The notes under the pieces are model-generated. The model was not told the DNA's origin. It made no database searches and saw only the letters and a program-made list of their open reading frames with translations. The position numbers and the translations under genes are program-made. Of a stretch of 64,000 bases of DNA, positions 19,933 through 32,549 are shown one piece after another. The stretch's first letter is position 1, and the number at the start of each line of letters is the position of its first letter. Source of the stretch: Polytrichum commune (taxonomy: Eukaryota; Streptophyta; Polytrichopsida; Polytrichales; Polytrichaceae); assembly GCA_950295325.1 (NCBI GenBank), contig OX485804.1:56532429-56596428 (forward strand), written 5' to 3'.

Positions 19933-21344
19933 CTCCTCCTCCTCCTCTCTGTGCACTCACACTCAGCTCCCGCATGAATTTAGCCAAAGGGGAAAGCATA
20001 TACGCCCGAACGACAGAACAATAGAAGGCCACAAGCTTTGCTCCCGCTTTGCTAACAACCCTTCGAACCTCCGAAACTACACCGGGAGACGTCTCTTCGC
20101 ACATGCCATGTCCATATGAGAATTCAGGGAACTACATCCTCAAGCTGCCTCAATGGTCTCCGCTAAAAAGCTCCAAATCACTCACTCGGCACCACGGCTG
20201 GTATGTGCAAGCAAGCTTCTAGCTTGCACCAAGTCATCACTTTCACCATCACCATCCTCACCAGCATCATCATCAGCAGCAGCAGCATCATCTTTCAATC
20301 CATATCCGCCGCAGACACAGTGTAGTACTGATTTCCAGATTCCGTATCCTAGCTTGCAGAAACAGAAACAGTCTAGCCATGACCCATCCTCCTTCAAAAA
20401 AGATTGCTCATTGCATCACACCATGCTGCTCCTTGCCGCCCATAATTCAATCCCAAAGAGACCAGAAGACCTCCGTACTTCCCTCTGCTGCTGATGATGC
20501 TCGCAGACCGGCCAATCCACCCCGATACGAAATGCACGCACTCCCAGTAAGTTCAGTTAAGTCAGCCTCACCTCCTAACCTCCCATTGGAGTGTCTGCTT
20601 AACAGACGGGGGGTGTCGCATCTACGGTGCGATCAGATACACCTATGTCATTGAAGACAGATCCGAGAAGTGGCCACAATTTGTCTGATGCAGTTGGCTG
20701 TTCCTGTCCACAATTTCTGATGAGTCCCACCCGTAGCTAGTTCTATCCCCCTAGTCCTAGAGCTGCAATTCAACCCCACCCTACCTACGCTTGCACTAAC
20801 GTATCTATCTAAGCTGCGACAAACCTGGCACGCTTGTAGCAGCGGCCCTCCCTGTCAGATGCAAGCTCAGTTTACTAACGTGCAGCCATGACAAGAAGGT
20901 CGGATCACTCGCCAGCGATCAACCTAACTTTAAACTTAGCAGCAGCAGGCCGAAAACAAAGTTAACTTAAGTTAATCAGCAAGGCCGAAAACAAAATTAA
21001 CTTAAGTCAATCATCAAGCAAGTTAACCAACAAAGTTAACTACATAGCTAAGCTTCGCTCCCATCCCTCCTCCTACGGCCAGGCCACGGCACTCATCAAC
21101 TAAATTCTGTCCACGCTTGCAGCCATGGGAACACCAATCACTGACACCCCGCATTATACATGCTCCTCCAATCGTCACCCTGGTCTGGCGAAAGTGCCCC
21201 ATGTGTGTTGCATCAGCAGCAGCAATGCAAACAATGCCTTGCAACGGCACAGGTAAATTCATCAGCGTCACAATTTCATCAAAGAACTCATTTTCACAAA
21301 ATGATCTCAGATTTCACAGACTATGTACATGGAGCTCTAGTCTA
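19933..21344. promoter_or_regulatory. CpG- and GC-richer region upstream of ET; probable promoter/5' leader
   Basis: This stretch keeps more CpG and has higher GC than surrounding DNA, as expected for an unmethylated gene start. It includes a purine-rich leader right before the ET ATG, a CAT/CAG trinucleotide run near 20255-20292 and repeated TTAACTTAAGTTAA-type motifs near 20930-21030. Short ORFs on both strands (for example 20153-20494) show no family features. No TATA box or start site could be assigned. Confidence 0.4.
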
Positions 21345-22880
21345 GATATCACACTGTTTTCTTTCAGCATTATTATAATAAGCAGTCTCGGTAAGTTTGA
21401 TGATGAGTCATCGCGGAGTGAGTCCTCCTCTGTGTGAATTGTTAGAATTGTCATCAGCCCGGGATGGCAACTCTTCTTTCAAAGACAGCTCCTTATTATT
21501 CCCTTCTAATGCATCTAAGAATTTACAATTTGTTATTGTGTAAAGACAAACAACATGTGTAGAAAGAGGACATTGAGAGGAATTCAATGACACCATAAAT
21601 GTCCAAATTAAAAAGTGTTGGACCTCCAACTATTTATTTTAGGAACTTATTATAAGTAGTTTCTCTTAGGCAAGGGTCGTCGTCCAGACCCCCAAGTTTG
21701 AATTTCTTTCTTATAATTAATATTTTTATTACAATATTCTAAAAAATCTTAAAATTTATGAGAAGGGCAACTTCCAAGGGGACTTAGAAAGAGGTCTAGG
21801 GTTTGAGGGTTGCAAGGGGGCTTGGGCTTGCATTAGTGTTGGAGTTGTTGGTGTTTGTGTGTGACTTGTGTGTGAGCAAGGGACATGGGCAACTGCTTGA
21901 GTAATAATTATGTCCTTGACGAGTCAACAGAGTCAAATTTCAAAGAAGTCATCTTGACAATGTTCTCATCTGACAAATTATGTAGCTCTACTAAGCACGA
22001 TTTATTTTGGGGGGGGGGTTGTTGGTTTTAAGAGTACCTGCACGTTGGTTGCACAATGAAGAATGTTATTTTCTTTTTGTTTGTTTTAGTGCATCCAAAT
22101 GTAAAGTTGGAGATAGGATACAACTTTTTTCCTACAAGTTCGAGTTAGGTTACATGGGAAGAGCTAGTACAACTAATGTGTTGGTGACAACATAGGTTAC
22201 GTATGTGACATTTGATACGGAGGTGTCACCAATCCCACCAAACCACGTTGCTTCATTGATTTTCCATATCCGATTCGTCAAATTTTTGTTTTGATAGGAA
22301 GAGAAATCACTTGACTATTTTTGGTGCAATTTGGCCTCATGAAGCCCACGACTGAGCTGTAGGTATCACGATTGTTTTCTTTCAGCTTAAGAAGCTCTGT
22401 TAAGTTGATGATCCTTCTAGGTGAATAATATTATTAGGGTTGTCATCAGTGGCCAAAGATTTATTCTTTGGCAGTTTCAAGTAAGAAAAAACGCAAAGGA
22501 CAACAATCAGCAGGTTCGAAATCCGAGGAACTCTCAATTTCGCCAATCTCATCTGACAAACTACTGTATCACCACCATGTGCTTTTATCAAAAGATCTAT
22601 TTTGATTCTTCTGTATGAGCACTAGGGTTGCCATCAGTGTCCTAAATTTGTGCTGTGGCAGTTTCAAATACTACGCAATACCTGCTGGTCACTACACAAA
22701 AGGCAACAAGGAAAATGCCTAGTATCCGCTTTTGGGAGGATATTTAAGAAAACAGAAAGCAAATAAAGCCCCAAAATCAGCAGAAATAAATCCTGCTGAT
22801 TGAAACTAAAAAGGGCAACAAAGCAAATGCCTACCCATCAGCTTTTGGAAGGTAGGTGAAGATATTTGAAGGAACCATGG
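21345..22880. repeat. Diverged duplications in ET upstream flank
   Basis: Segment 21345-21470 (TATCAC..TGTTTTCTTTCAGC ... GATGATG ... TTGTCATCAGC) recurs at 22366-22455, and the TTGTCATCAG-like part again at 22625-22680. CTCATCTGACAAA near 21966 recurs near 22549. A separate tandem pair with GGCAACAARGNAAATGCCTA lies at about 22695-22790 and 22810-22880. No coding content. Confidence 0.55.
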
Positions 22881-24192
22881 TTGTGCAGAGAGAGTGAGAG
22901 TGATGATAATGAGAAATTGCCCGGCCTGATTTTGATGCAGTTATGAACAACCACATGTGCAGTTAGGTTGCCCTGTGCTACTTTATCAACATCCCACACT
23001 ATTTTGGATGTTCATTATCACATAAACATAGCACCGATAATTTTGTTTACTATGATTGCTAGATGGATGAATGAACAGTCATGATTTTTTGTGATTTAAT
23101 TTTCACCTAAGGTAATTTGCATGAATAAAGAGGCAACCTATTCGCAAAGGCATCCTAGTTGCACATATTGGTGTAGAGAATCGCTTAAAAAATGGCCACT
23201 ACATGATTGGGACCAAATACCTATGTAGTAATTGCATGACATCTTCATTGTTGTCTCAAGTGGGAAAAAAATAAAAAATAAAAACCTTGAATATAGTAAT
23301 TTAAATTTTGAGTATGAGGATAGTGCGGCAATTGACACTTGCCACTTTTGATGACTTATGAAAGTTTTATATCTTTGCCTTGAATTTGGGTGAGAATTGA
23401 ACCTCCTCTAGAAGGGTGAGAGGAAATTGTTGCATATGAACACACGTCTTATCTATCCATGTTAAAAGACATGCCTACATGTTTGTGTGATTAATTCATC
23501 TCAATTTGGCTACCTAGGCTAATATGCAGTTTGTGATGCTACTTCTAGTGTCCAACAATTTTTTCAAAAGTAACCTCTTATGGAAACATTAGATGGTTGT
23601 TTTATGTGTCCACAAATTTTCTAGCTAGTCTCAATATAGATGAGAACATGTACAATTGGGTGCTAAAGGAACACTAGTCCATGTTACCAAAGTAGTCCCA
23701 ACAAGCACCCAAAATGTACTAACCTAGAGAGTTGTCAGTATGGCAACATTTGGCAACATATATACACAATTGGTTTGGTTTTCTAATGCCTACCAAAGGG
23801 GGTACTAATAAGTTAATAAAATCCTACCCTATGTAGGTTGGTTGATGATTCATCCCAATTTAAGTACATTAGACAAATTCAAGATCTTTAGCCTTAAATA
23901 TAGGGATTCATTTGGTTTAAATAACAATCATCGATATCTACATTAATAATAAGCGTTCTTATCTTCTCCTCCCTTAGGTAGGTGTTGTGAACATTTGTAC
24001 GGTACACATATTGCAAATCAACAATATATACATGTTAAAATGTATGGTGCGTGTTCACGGATTGTATCATACAATCGAATTGGGCTAATATCGTGCCACT
24101 CAAGTAAGTTGAACATGAAATTGTTTGGAACCTCTTATACTCTAAAAATTATTTTTTTCTTAGCAGAACTCACAACAAAACTAGCTTAATAA
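22881..24192. other. Intergenic, nothing recognised
   Basis: AT-rich, low CpG. A 30-bp piece near 23147 (CCTAGTTGCACATATTGGTG) resembles one near 27758, which hints at old dispersed repeats, but no element could be bounded. Confidence 0.5.
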
Positions 24193-25129
24193 CATTATGA
24201 ATTAGAACACCGGTTTCATTAAAAGTGCACATTAGCATGTGAACTTTTTTGGGGGATTATTTTTTAATATTTTATTCTCAACTTTTGGAATGATTGCGCA
24301 ATAAATTCGTACTTTGACACAAATATTTTCAAATATTATTAGTTTCAAATAATTCCAAGACAATGTTTATACACTATATGACCATCATATTTATATTGTG
24401 TTTCACTTTTTTAGTAAAAAAATTTAGGTTATGAAATAAATCAAAGGAATAAAACACATCCGTTTGTGCATAACTTAAAATAAATTATTTCTAAACCTAA
24501 TGAAAAGTGTGATACATACACCTCACCCTTGGACCAAACACATGAAAATAAATTGAAACTAAGTGACACAACATTTGCTTCACCGTAGAAGTAATAATAT
24601 TGAAGTTGATGGTTCCAAAGAAAATAACGACATACTTGTGTCATCTTATATTGAAATATCAATATATAATATAACAAACATTTTTTTCCAAACTATATAA
24701 AAACTTTTCAACAACATCTCCAATGATGTTGGCGCATTTCAAAACATAAGAAGAAATTGCATTTGAGGCTTTTCAAACAACGAATATCTCGCAAGAATCC
24801 ATATCATGTGTATAGGCAGGAGTAACAATTTTTTGAACAATTTCTCATTTAGACCATGCTTTAGAACACCATACTTGTTTTCCATCCACGGATAAGTATA
24901 AAACTTTAGGAGCACATATTTGTCATCGCGTGTAAGAAACCATCCATAATCCTTAAAAGCATTCGAAGGCTTCAATATTTATTCCGGGGGCCTTGGAAGG
25001 CCCACCCCCCTTTCCCGCATGATATCACCTCCAACCTCACTTCCTACAAGCATACATAAATCATTTTAAGGAGATAAAAATATCCTCTAAACACATTACA
25101 TTTTATGCAATCATAACAAAATTCGATTT

Positions 25130-25775
25130 TCTCACTAAGGCATGTACCTCACCTCAAAAATACAAGCATAAGGAAAAATTCAGATTTCTTAAGGAGGGTG
25201 ATGCATGTGCCTCATCCTAAAACACAAATTCAAAACATAAAATTTTGTTTCATAAGGGTGAGACATGTGCCTCAACTCTAAGCACAAGCTTAAGGAGAAA
25301 TTTAGATTTCTCAAAGGGGGTGAGACATGTGTCTCATCCTAAAAAAACAAATTCAAAACATAGAATTTTATTTCATAACGGTGAGGCATGTGCCTCACCT
25401 CTAAGGACAAGCTTAAGGAGAAATTCATATTTCTCAAGGAGGGTAAGGCATGTGCCTCATCCCAAAAACAGAAATTCAAAACATAAAATTTTGTTTCATA
25501 AAGGTGAGGCATGTGCCTCAATTCTAAGCACAAGCTTAAGAAGAAATTCAGATTAATTTTCTCAAGGAGGGTGAGGCATGAGACTCACCAAAAAAAAAAA
25601 TTCAAAATATAGAATTTTGTTTCATAAGGGTGAGACATGTGCCTCACCTCTAAGCACAAGCTCAAGGCGAAGTTCAGATTTTTTAAGGAGGTTGAGGCAT
25701 GTGCCTCACCCCAAGAAAAAAAATTCAAAATATAGAATTTTGTTTCATAAGGGTAAGGCATGTGCCTCACCTCTA
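25130..25775. repeat. Subterminal array 1: palindromic GTGAGGCATGTGCCTCAC motif
   Basis: About eleven copies of a motif with 8-bp arms (GTGAGGCA/TGCCTCAC) separated by 2 bp, spaced about 60 bp apart. Two alternating spacers (one with AAGCTTAAGGAGAAATTCA, the other with ATTCAAAACATAGAATTTTG) give a higher-order period near 122 bp. The copies start near 25136, 25200, 25258, 25321, 25381, 25445, 25505, 25569, 25629, 25691 and 25752. Confidence 0.9.
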
Positions 25776-26599
25776 AGTATAAGCTTAAGGAGAAATTCAT
25801 ATTAAAATACGATGTTATTTGAATATTGAATAAGAGTTGGTATTGAAGCGCCTATGTAAGTAGAAAGTAGAGTCGAAGATCAGTTGAGCTGCAAAGGAAG
25901 ATATTATAGTTATTGGATAATGGATTGAACGCAATAAGATGATAGAGAGTTGAAGAATCAAAAATATGCAGCAATAGGTTAGATGATGTAGTACTAGAAA
26001 AACTTTTAAACTTTGGAGGAATAATAATTAGAAGAAGGAGTGAAGAGGTACCATCGCAAAAAAACAAGAAGGTGTTGGAATAAGAGTTGCAAGAGTAAGA
26101 GGCGCCGAAGTAGATCAGTGTTGGAGAATAGAGGCATTGGAAAAGAGCGGTGGTGGAGAAGAGCAACGTTGGAATAGAGTGGCGGCTGAAAAACTTGACC
26201 TAACCCTAAGCGGCGTTTTAGGTTAGTTCAAACGTTTATTTTTTAATCTTATATGTGTGGACAAACTTTGTATTGGTCTATCATCCACAAATTTAAGAAT
26301 TTACACTTGAATTTTTTTAGGTGGGTTGGTGGCACTATTCTACTCATACCTAGCAATGTTTTTAGTTTTTGGGAAAAAAATAGATTTTATATAAATATTT
26401 GATTTAATTTACATAAATATTATAAATACAACTTCAAAATATATTTTATTGTAATATATATTATAAAAACATATTCACATCAATATCCATATTTGTTCAA
26501 ATTTAATTCAAGTATTGCTCATTTCAACTTAGGGGTAATGGGAGGTTGTTTATATTATATTCTCCCGTATTTGGTTTTTACCCTTACATATTTTAGAGC

Positions 26600-26848
26600 G
26601 ATGAAGCACATGCCACACCTTGTGAAGCCTTAACTGGTTTTTTCAAGATTTAAAGGGGTGAGGCATATGCCACACCTTGTGGAGCCGTAATTAATTTTTG
26701 TTCAAGTTTTAAGGGGGTGGGCCATATGCCTCACCTTGTGGAGCCGTAATTAGTTTTTGTTCAAGTTTTAAGGGGGTGGGGCATATGCCTCACCTTGTAA
26801 AGCAGTAATTAATTTTTTTTCAAGTTTAAGGGGGTGGGGCATATGGTC
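26600..26848. repeat. Subterminal array 2: palindromic GTGGGGCATATGCCTCAC motif
   Basis: Five copies of the same kind of palindrome, again about 58-60 bp apart, with spacers of the type TTGTGGAGCCGTAATTARTT. The centre is AT instead of TG, so the site is a perfect palindrome here. Located 100-350 bp from the right end of the CACTA element. Confidence 0.9.
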
Positions 26849-26946
26849 ATATTTTAATTGAAATCTATGCGTTTGCAATAATTTGTTTATGTGCACTTTT
26901 ACATATTGAATTGCACTTTTAACAAAACCGGTGTTTTAGTCTAGTG

Positions 26947-28355
26947 AGATTTAGTTGGAATGAATCATTGTTTACCAACATGGGATATGTTTTTGCTGAC
27001 CCCCCCCCCCCCTTACATGAGTGCCATGAATCCTAAGCCATCATATCAAACATTCATTCACACGATTATTTCCAATTGGATGCAAGTTGTCAAACTTCAC
27101 ATCAAAATATGTTGTCTTTGGTTGCATTTCAATATTTGTCGTCATTTCAAAGAAGAAGGCATACCCATGTAGAAGCACTTGTACCATGTGTTGTATAGCT
27201 CCTAAATACGTGCACTTGTATAGTGACTTCCAGTGTGGCATCAACACCCGCAACCAAGTCATGTACCAACATTCCATCCTAAAAGGGCCTAAATACACAA
27301 CATGTAATTTTATCGATCATAGGTTTTTAATCAATCGTTTAGATTTATTCTAAATGTCATCTTTGCGAATGTGAGTTGGTTGCCATTCGATGAACCAACA
27401 CCATAACCTTATTCAATCTCAATAGCCTTGCATATATGTGGGGCATGTGCCCTTCAAGAAGCCCCTGCAACATCATATTCAAGGCTCTCATGCATGGAAC
27501 ACCCAATGAATTTGTGTCATGGCAAACATATTTCATGTAGAAGGAGAACTTCACTAGTATGTGCAAATAGGTTGACCTCATGAATAGATTGACTCTTTAC
27601 TCATGCAAACTACTTGGATTAAAATTAGATCACAGAAGCTTATAAATTTATTTATTCGTCCATATAACAACCATAGTAAATAATACTAATAATACTAATA
27701 AATATTTAACAAACTCTCAAAAAAGGATAATACGTTGATTTACTAGCGGAGGTCAACCTAGTTGCACATATCAATGTAGAGATACGATTGATTGGTTGAT
27801 GTTATGGGTGACATTAATTCATGACTATTAGTGTTGAACATTCATTTCGAGGGTAATGGAATTGGATACATTAAATCTACCCTCGAAGTGGTGATCCTTG
27901 TAGTAGTGGATGGGATGCCAACACGCCACGGATTCACTTTCATCTCCAGAAATTGACTCGATTATCTATGGCAATGCACAAGACCAGTTTCATCTGGATG
28001 TTCATCAAGTGGCTGGTCTCGAATTTCAAAACACGACTCAGATCGAATTCAAATTTCCAGCCATGTCTGCACTTTCTAAATTCGTCTTCGTCAATTGCGT
28101 CGTCTATAAACAGAGATGTGTTAATCATTATGCTTGGAAGTTAAAGACACCAAACCTCCTTATCCAAAGGACGCGCGAGGCAGCAAATGAAATTGCGTCC
28201 AGCGTTCAAGATGTGCACCTCGATTTCCTGGCCTTGTCACCGATGGACAGACCTTGCTAATCAAGGTGGAATACATTTAAGCTTAAGTCACGATTTGCAC
28301 TTGAAGTTTAAGCTTTTCTTAGAAATACGCACACCAGATGAAATGTACATTAATA
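26947..28355. other. Intergenic with weak minus-strand ORF fragments
   Basis: Open frames at 27041-27298 and 27357-27581 (minus) could be relics of a transposase, but no family motif is visible. A frame at 27910-28260 (+) is also unrecognised. A 12-C run occurs at 27001-27012. Confidence 0.35.
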
Positions 28356-28360
28356 CCCTC

Positions 28361-28428
28361 CCCACACATACTGGTGGCGGGGGGCAGTGAACGGACGAAG
28401 TCCGTTCGCCGCCACCAGCATGTGTGGG
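28361..28428. repeat. Long hairpin at the left end of the element
   Basis: Outer arms of 20 bp with one mismatch (28361-28380 and 28409-28428) and an inner perfect stem GAACGGAC/GTCCGTTC with loop GAA (28389-28407). An 8-nt bulge sits on the left side. Confidence 0.85.
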
Positions 28429-28751
28429 CCAGAGTTCGGGAAGTTTTTGAAGCCTCAGTGGCTAATTGCCGGTAGTTGCTACGAAGGGTCGGATTTTTTC
28501 CAATTTACATCGGTAAGAGCCGGTCTTCTGTAAAATCAATCGGCCAATTGCCTATATTTTCATATTTTCATTGGCCAATATCCGATTAAATGGAATTCAT
28601 ATCGGCACTAATTGTTTTAAAAATGTATGAAAAGTTATTAGAAATCATTTCTTAGTACAAAATCTTGAATAAGTGAAATGAAAGGCATGTTCGAAATTTT
28701 AAATTTGAAGAGTTAATATCCTTGGCAGGAATTGAACCCGTAACTTACCAT

Positions 28752-29256
28752 TTTTAATTTTTAATTTTTTAGGCAAACAAAGTCAAGAATTTCCAAAAAG
28801 TTTAGGTAGATTTGTAAATAATTATTTTCTGCCTAAGATGCTATTAACCTATGGTAGGACTTCAACCAATTATGCCCAAAAATCTCCCCGAACACGGGCC
28901 ACTAAACTCAAACCAATGATCGGGGAGAACCGGCAGTTAGTTACAAATGAACCGGTTGAGTTTGAGAAATAAACGGTTGAAGTTGAAGACTATAGGAAAA
29001 TTACCGATCATTTAAGAGGAATCTATAGAATCTATAGAATATCATCGAGTTCTAGGCTTTAGACTTTAAATTACTTGGGTGGCTAGCTAACCCAATTTTA
29101 ATTTTTAATTTTTTGAGCAAACAAAGTCAAGAACTGCCTAGGTGTTAAGGCACACTTGGTAATAATTATTTTAAGCCCAAGCTTCTAGTAACCTACGGTA
29201 GGATTTCAACCAATATGCCCAAAAATTTCCCCGAACACGGGCCAATGAACTCAAAC
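28752..29256. repeat. Internal direct repeat, two ~165-bp copies
   Basis: Copies at 28752-28917 and 29093-29256 share TTTTAATTTTTAATTTTTT, GCAAACAAAGTCAAGAA, GTAATAATTATTTT-like and CCCCGAACACGGGCCA. They lie inside the hairpin-ended element. Confidence 0.8.
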
Positions 29257-29447
29257 GGCCGTTGTCACTCTTGCGCACTTTAGTAAGTTTCTGGTCCTAA
29301 ACCCGAAAACTTACCCGGGCTACCTGCGAACGGCCAAATATTAAGGGCCTTGCGCCCAGTCGCTGGTGGGTCAACTTTTTGGACGAAAAGTCCCTCCCTG
29401 CTGGTGGGGGCCTTCCACTGCCTCGCCCACCAGCAGGTGTGGGCAGG

Positions 29448-30054
29448 CCTTAAGTGTCATTGTTTGCATTCATTGTGACTTGCACTAAGGTAGAAATACG
29501 TACTAGACCTGTGAAAATAAGGTGATTCTCATTGAAGATCTGGTCTGACAATCATGAGATAATTTCCCAAGATATATAGACGAGAAGGATTCATGAAGAA
29601 TGCAAGTTGTCTCGGTTTTTTTGTTGTTTTTTTTTTTTGCCCTATACAGAAAAATGCTACAATTTTTCAAAGTGGAAAGTTGTCCAAACCCCTACTCATT
29701 CATTAGATTCTCCCTACACTAAACACATTAATCCGCATTTCCAAACATAACATCGCTTAAATTGGTTATCTCATGAGTACATCAACACTTGACTCCCATT
29801 GGCTTCACTAAGTGTACACGCATTGAAGTTGTTGCCGAGTCATGATCAGTTTTAGAAATGACACTTCACCATTATGACGGTGGTCTAGTGCACGGCTAGA
29901 GGGTGGTTAATGGGTTATGATATTTCTACCTTATACACCTTGTGGGTCTTCAAGAAAAACAAGTTGTTGGGTGTCTCTCCATTCGTTGCCAAGCGTTTGG
30001 TTAGGATTCAAAGTTTCGACACAAAGAAAGAAGGTTGTGGGCACTTCCAACTAT
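29448..30054. other. Intergenic, nothing recognised
   Basis: No gene or paired repeat found. A T-rich run lies near 29618-29638. Confidence 0.5.
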
Positions 30055-30420
30055 GTACTCATAGTCCTGCCACACGAGGGGATCAGCGGGCCACCTAGCC
30101 AGTTCACATGGTTCGAAGCCCCCATAGCAAGCGGTGACCAACTAGGGAGCATGGGACGAAGACCCAAAAGTGCTATGGCTAGTTGGTTGCAAGGCACCCC
30201 CCTGTAACCAGCCAACCAAAGCACATGCACGTTGATTAAATAATGTGAAGACAAATCAAGCAAGAGCTTAAATGTGTAGATGTGAAATATTATGTTTATA
30301 TATTAGCTAGAGCAATGGTTGGTGTTGCCACACCGAGCTGGCCTAGCCAAATGCCTCCCTAAACGGGGCCACCAACTGGCTGTCCCAACCAGCCCTGGTG
30401 TGGCAAGGCTATCAGAGAGT
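30055..30420. repeat. Dispersed repeat X with GCCACACC/GGTGTGGC inverted arms
   Basis: Its 3' part is a foldback: TTGCCACACC at 30328 pairs with GGTGTGGCAA near 30399. Its 5' part (CTAGTTGGTTGCAAGGCACC) resembles 60116-60135. A second copy (Y) lies at 59990-61950 and is split by a solo LTR. The identity of the family is unknown. Confidence 0.55.
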
Positions 30421-30754
30421 TATTGATGTTGGATTGGCTGAAGAATAAACTCAATTTTTAGCAATTGTAAACCATTAGGATTATCATTTTTTAGTTTCCA
30501 AATCAGAGTTGAAATGCATAAGTTCTAAAACTTCAAACTTGGATTTTGTTTTTGAAAAAAATCCCATGCCCCCCCCCCCAATTTATATTAGCAATTAAAC
30601 CTATAATTTATCTATATTTTGAATACATCGTCCAATCTCATTTTAAAGCACATTACTCTAGTCTTCACTTTTAACTAAAAACCCTGTCATACACCACTCA
30701 AGTATAGGGATCGAATTGAGAAGGATAACCGCACAAGGCTCTCTCACATACTTA
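30421..30754. other. Intergenic, nothing recognised
   Basis: AT-rich with a 10-C run near 30570. No ORF or paired repeat. Confidence 0.5.
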
Positions 30755-31227
30755 GGTCCACTTTACACTAAAGCTTGAGAGTTCTTGACCCGTGATATAC
30801 AAATTATGTGATTGCAATCCAATTTCACTTTACATTAGATCGCGAAGGCTTCAAGGACCAAAGCAGTTCAAAATGGATAAAAAATGTACGTGGTATCTTA
30901 CATGGCACCAGATGGATAAAGTTGTGTGGTCTACCAAATATAGCGTTAGGGCACTATCAGAAAGTGGGTCTAACTCAAAACATGAGCTGTGGCAATCAAT
31001 TAAATTGCCATTGGCTCCTTCAAATATTATAGTGTCATAATGGGGACCGGAACCCAAACATAAGTTGCGATCCCTCAACATGGTCCATGTTCATTTCACA
31101 ATGGTAAGTTGAGGACCCATCAATTACATGATCGGAATTTTTATTTCCCACGATATGGCCTTTGAATAATTTTCAAGGGCCCTTATATTTTCATGGTCAT
31201 GGCTCTTGGTCTCTGTGTAAAGTGGCT
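30755..31227. mobile_element. Tourist-like MITE, 473 bp, TTA target duplication
   Basis: Left end GGTCCACTTTACACTAAAGC; right end on the minus strand AGCCACTTTACACAGAGACC. The ends stay similar inward (TTGACCCGTGATAT versus ATGACCATGAAAAT). TTA flanks both sides (30752-30754 and 31228-31230). A 3-bp TTA duplication with G-rich TIR fits PIF/Harbinger-type MITEs. The ends are related to those of the two larger elements downstream. Confidence 0.7.
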
Positions 31228-32549
31228 TTAGCCTCTCTTGCAGCTCTAGAGCTTTTTGCTCATTTAGAGAAACATTCATCCCTTCATTTACCACCTTGCG
31301 ACATGCCTTGAAGGTTATATAGTTGGTTCTATACCTACTTAGAAACAAGATCAAGAAACATGATTAAACCCTCCATGATTGTCATTTCGTGCATAAATAT
31401 TTCTAGTCATAAATGAGTATAATTATTGTGTGCCGTGTGGCGTGTTATCATTGATTAAGAGTGCTATTATATCCTATCTGGCACCTTGGAATTATTGTTT
31501 TTTTTTTGTCACATGGGGTGCCTAAAAGTGATCACAGTGCATTTAGACCAAGTTACATATCAAGATCTAGAGGCCTAGGAAGAGAGAAAGAGATGAAAGA
31601 CACTTCTTTTGTAGGAGGAGCTTTAGGGCCACTTCACACACAAGCAAAGAGCCGTGACCATGAAATTGTGAGATCCCAAAAGAAAGTGTCCAAAGGCCAT
31701 CCCAATACACCTCCAAAATCATTTAGTGTGGTCACCGACCCTCAAGTGTAGTGTGAAGTCATATGTAAACGGGCCCTCAACCAAATGCTATTTCAATGAA
31801 TGTCTATTCACGCGGGTCCTCACACATGATAGAATAAAGTAAACCAACATTCGTGAGCGTTCAGATTGCCATGGTCTCCCAATTTTGTGTTAGGCCTACC
31901 TCCAAGAGGTGCTTTTTGAAAATAATCCAAGTGACCATGAAACATGATCCATTTGATGCCATGTAGGAATCCGTGTAGACTTTACATCCATCTTGCATTC
32001 ACATACTCCGTTGGTCCCTCAAACTTAGTGTGAAGCAAACTTGGACCAGCTTCACCTTTTCCACCAATGAGAGTGCTCGAACTGTAATTGTTAGGGGCTC
32101 TCAGGGCCGCTTTACACTACGGTGGAGAAGTGCACCGGTTGGTCAAGAATTTTCGCCCAAGACATGGTTGTTTGAGGCGAGGGATGGTATGCCGGAGAAG
32201 ATGAAAAGACAATAAAATAATGCCTTAAGAAGTCTTGACCGGCCGTAGTGTAACCACCTATAGGAGAAGTGTATTGGACAACTTCACCAAGAGGAGAAGT
32301 CCACCAGACTACTTCACTAAACGGTCAAAGCCAGCCATAGTAGAAACCTTACCCACTAAATGACCATTGTATTGATATTTAAACAATTTAATTGATAAAA
32401 AAATAAAATGTATATGGCAATGTTTTAGAACTTCTTTCATGACAATAATTTATTTGAATATGTTCCACCTCTATAATACATCCAAATTAAGGTAAATAAG
32501 TAGGTAACATTATCTTCTTATTGATTTTTAAAGATATTACACGTTGGTA

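Larger units (their letters stand above)
24193..26946. mobile_element. Non-autonomous CACTA-type (EnSpm) DNA transposon
   Basis: Right end, read inward on the minus strand, is CACTAGACTAAAACACCGG followed by TTTTGTTAAAAGTGCA. The left end is a diverged copy (CATTATGAATTAGAACACCG then GTTTCATTAAAAGTGCAC). The 5'-CACTA end, the TIR and two interior arrays of a palindromic motif are the usual CACTA architecture, in which subterminal repeats bind the transposase. The 3-bp flanks (TAA/AGA) do not match, so the element is old or rearranged. No transposase is readable. A weak minus-strand frame at 24739-24975 has no recognised domain. Confidence 0.75.
28356..29447. mobile_element. Element with hairpin-forming inverted ends
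   Basis: The left end (CCTCCCCACACATACTGGTG) and the right end read on the minus strand (CCTGCCCACACCTGCTGGTG) match and both continue into GG and GCAGTG. Each end folds back: the left forms 20-bp arms around a second 8-bp stem with loop GAA, and the right has 12-bp perfect arms CCTGCTGGTGGG/CCCACCAGCAGG. Both ends also carry GGACGAA..AGTCC. TTAA lies close outside both ends (28350 and 29450), but boundaries are not certain. No ORF. The superfamily is unknown. Confidence 0.6.

Noticed and set aside
19774-20494. ORFs on both strands upstream of ET (for example 20153-20494, 19916-20104)
   Set aside because: Composition-driven frames in a GC-richer promoter region. The only supported coding part here is ET exon 1 in another frame (19932-19798).
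25130-25775. CRISPR-like spaced repeats
   Set aside because: The regular 60-bp spacing of a palindrome recalls a CRISPR array, but the spacers repeat in two alternating types and the array lies inside a CACTA transposon in plant DNA.
27910-28260. 116-codon + strand ORF
   Set aside because: No recognisable motif, unremarkable composition, and overlapping frames on the other strand of similar quality.
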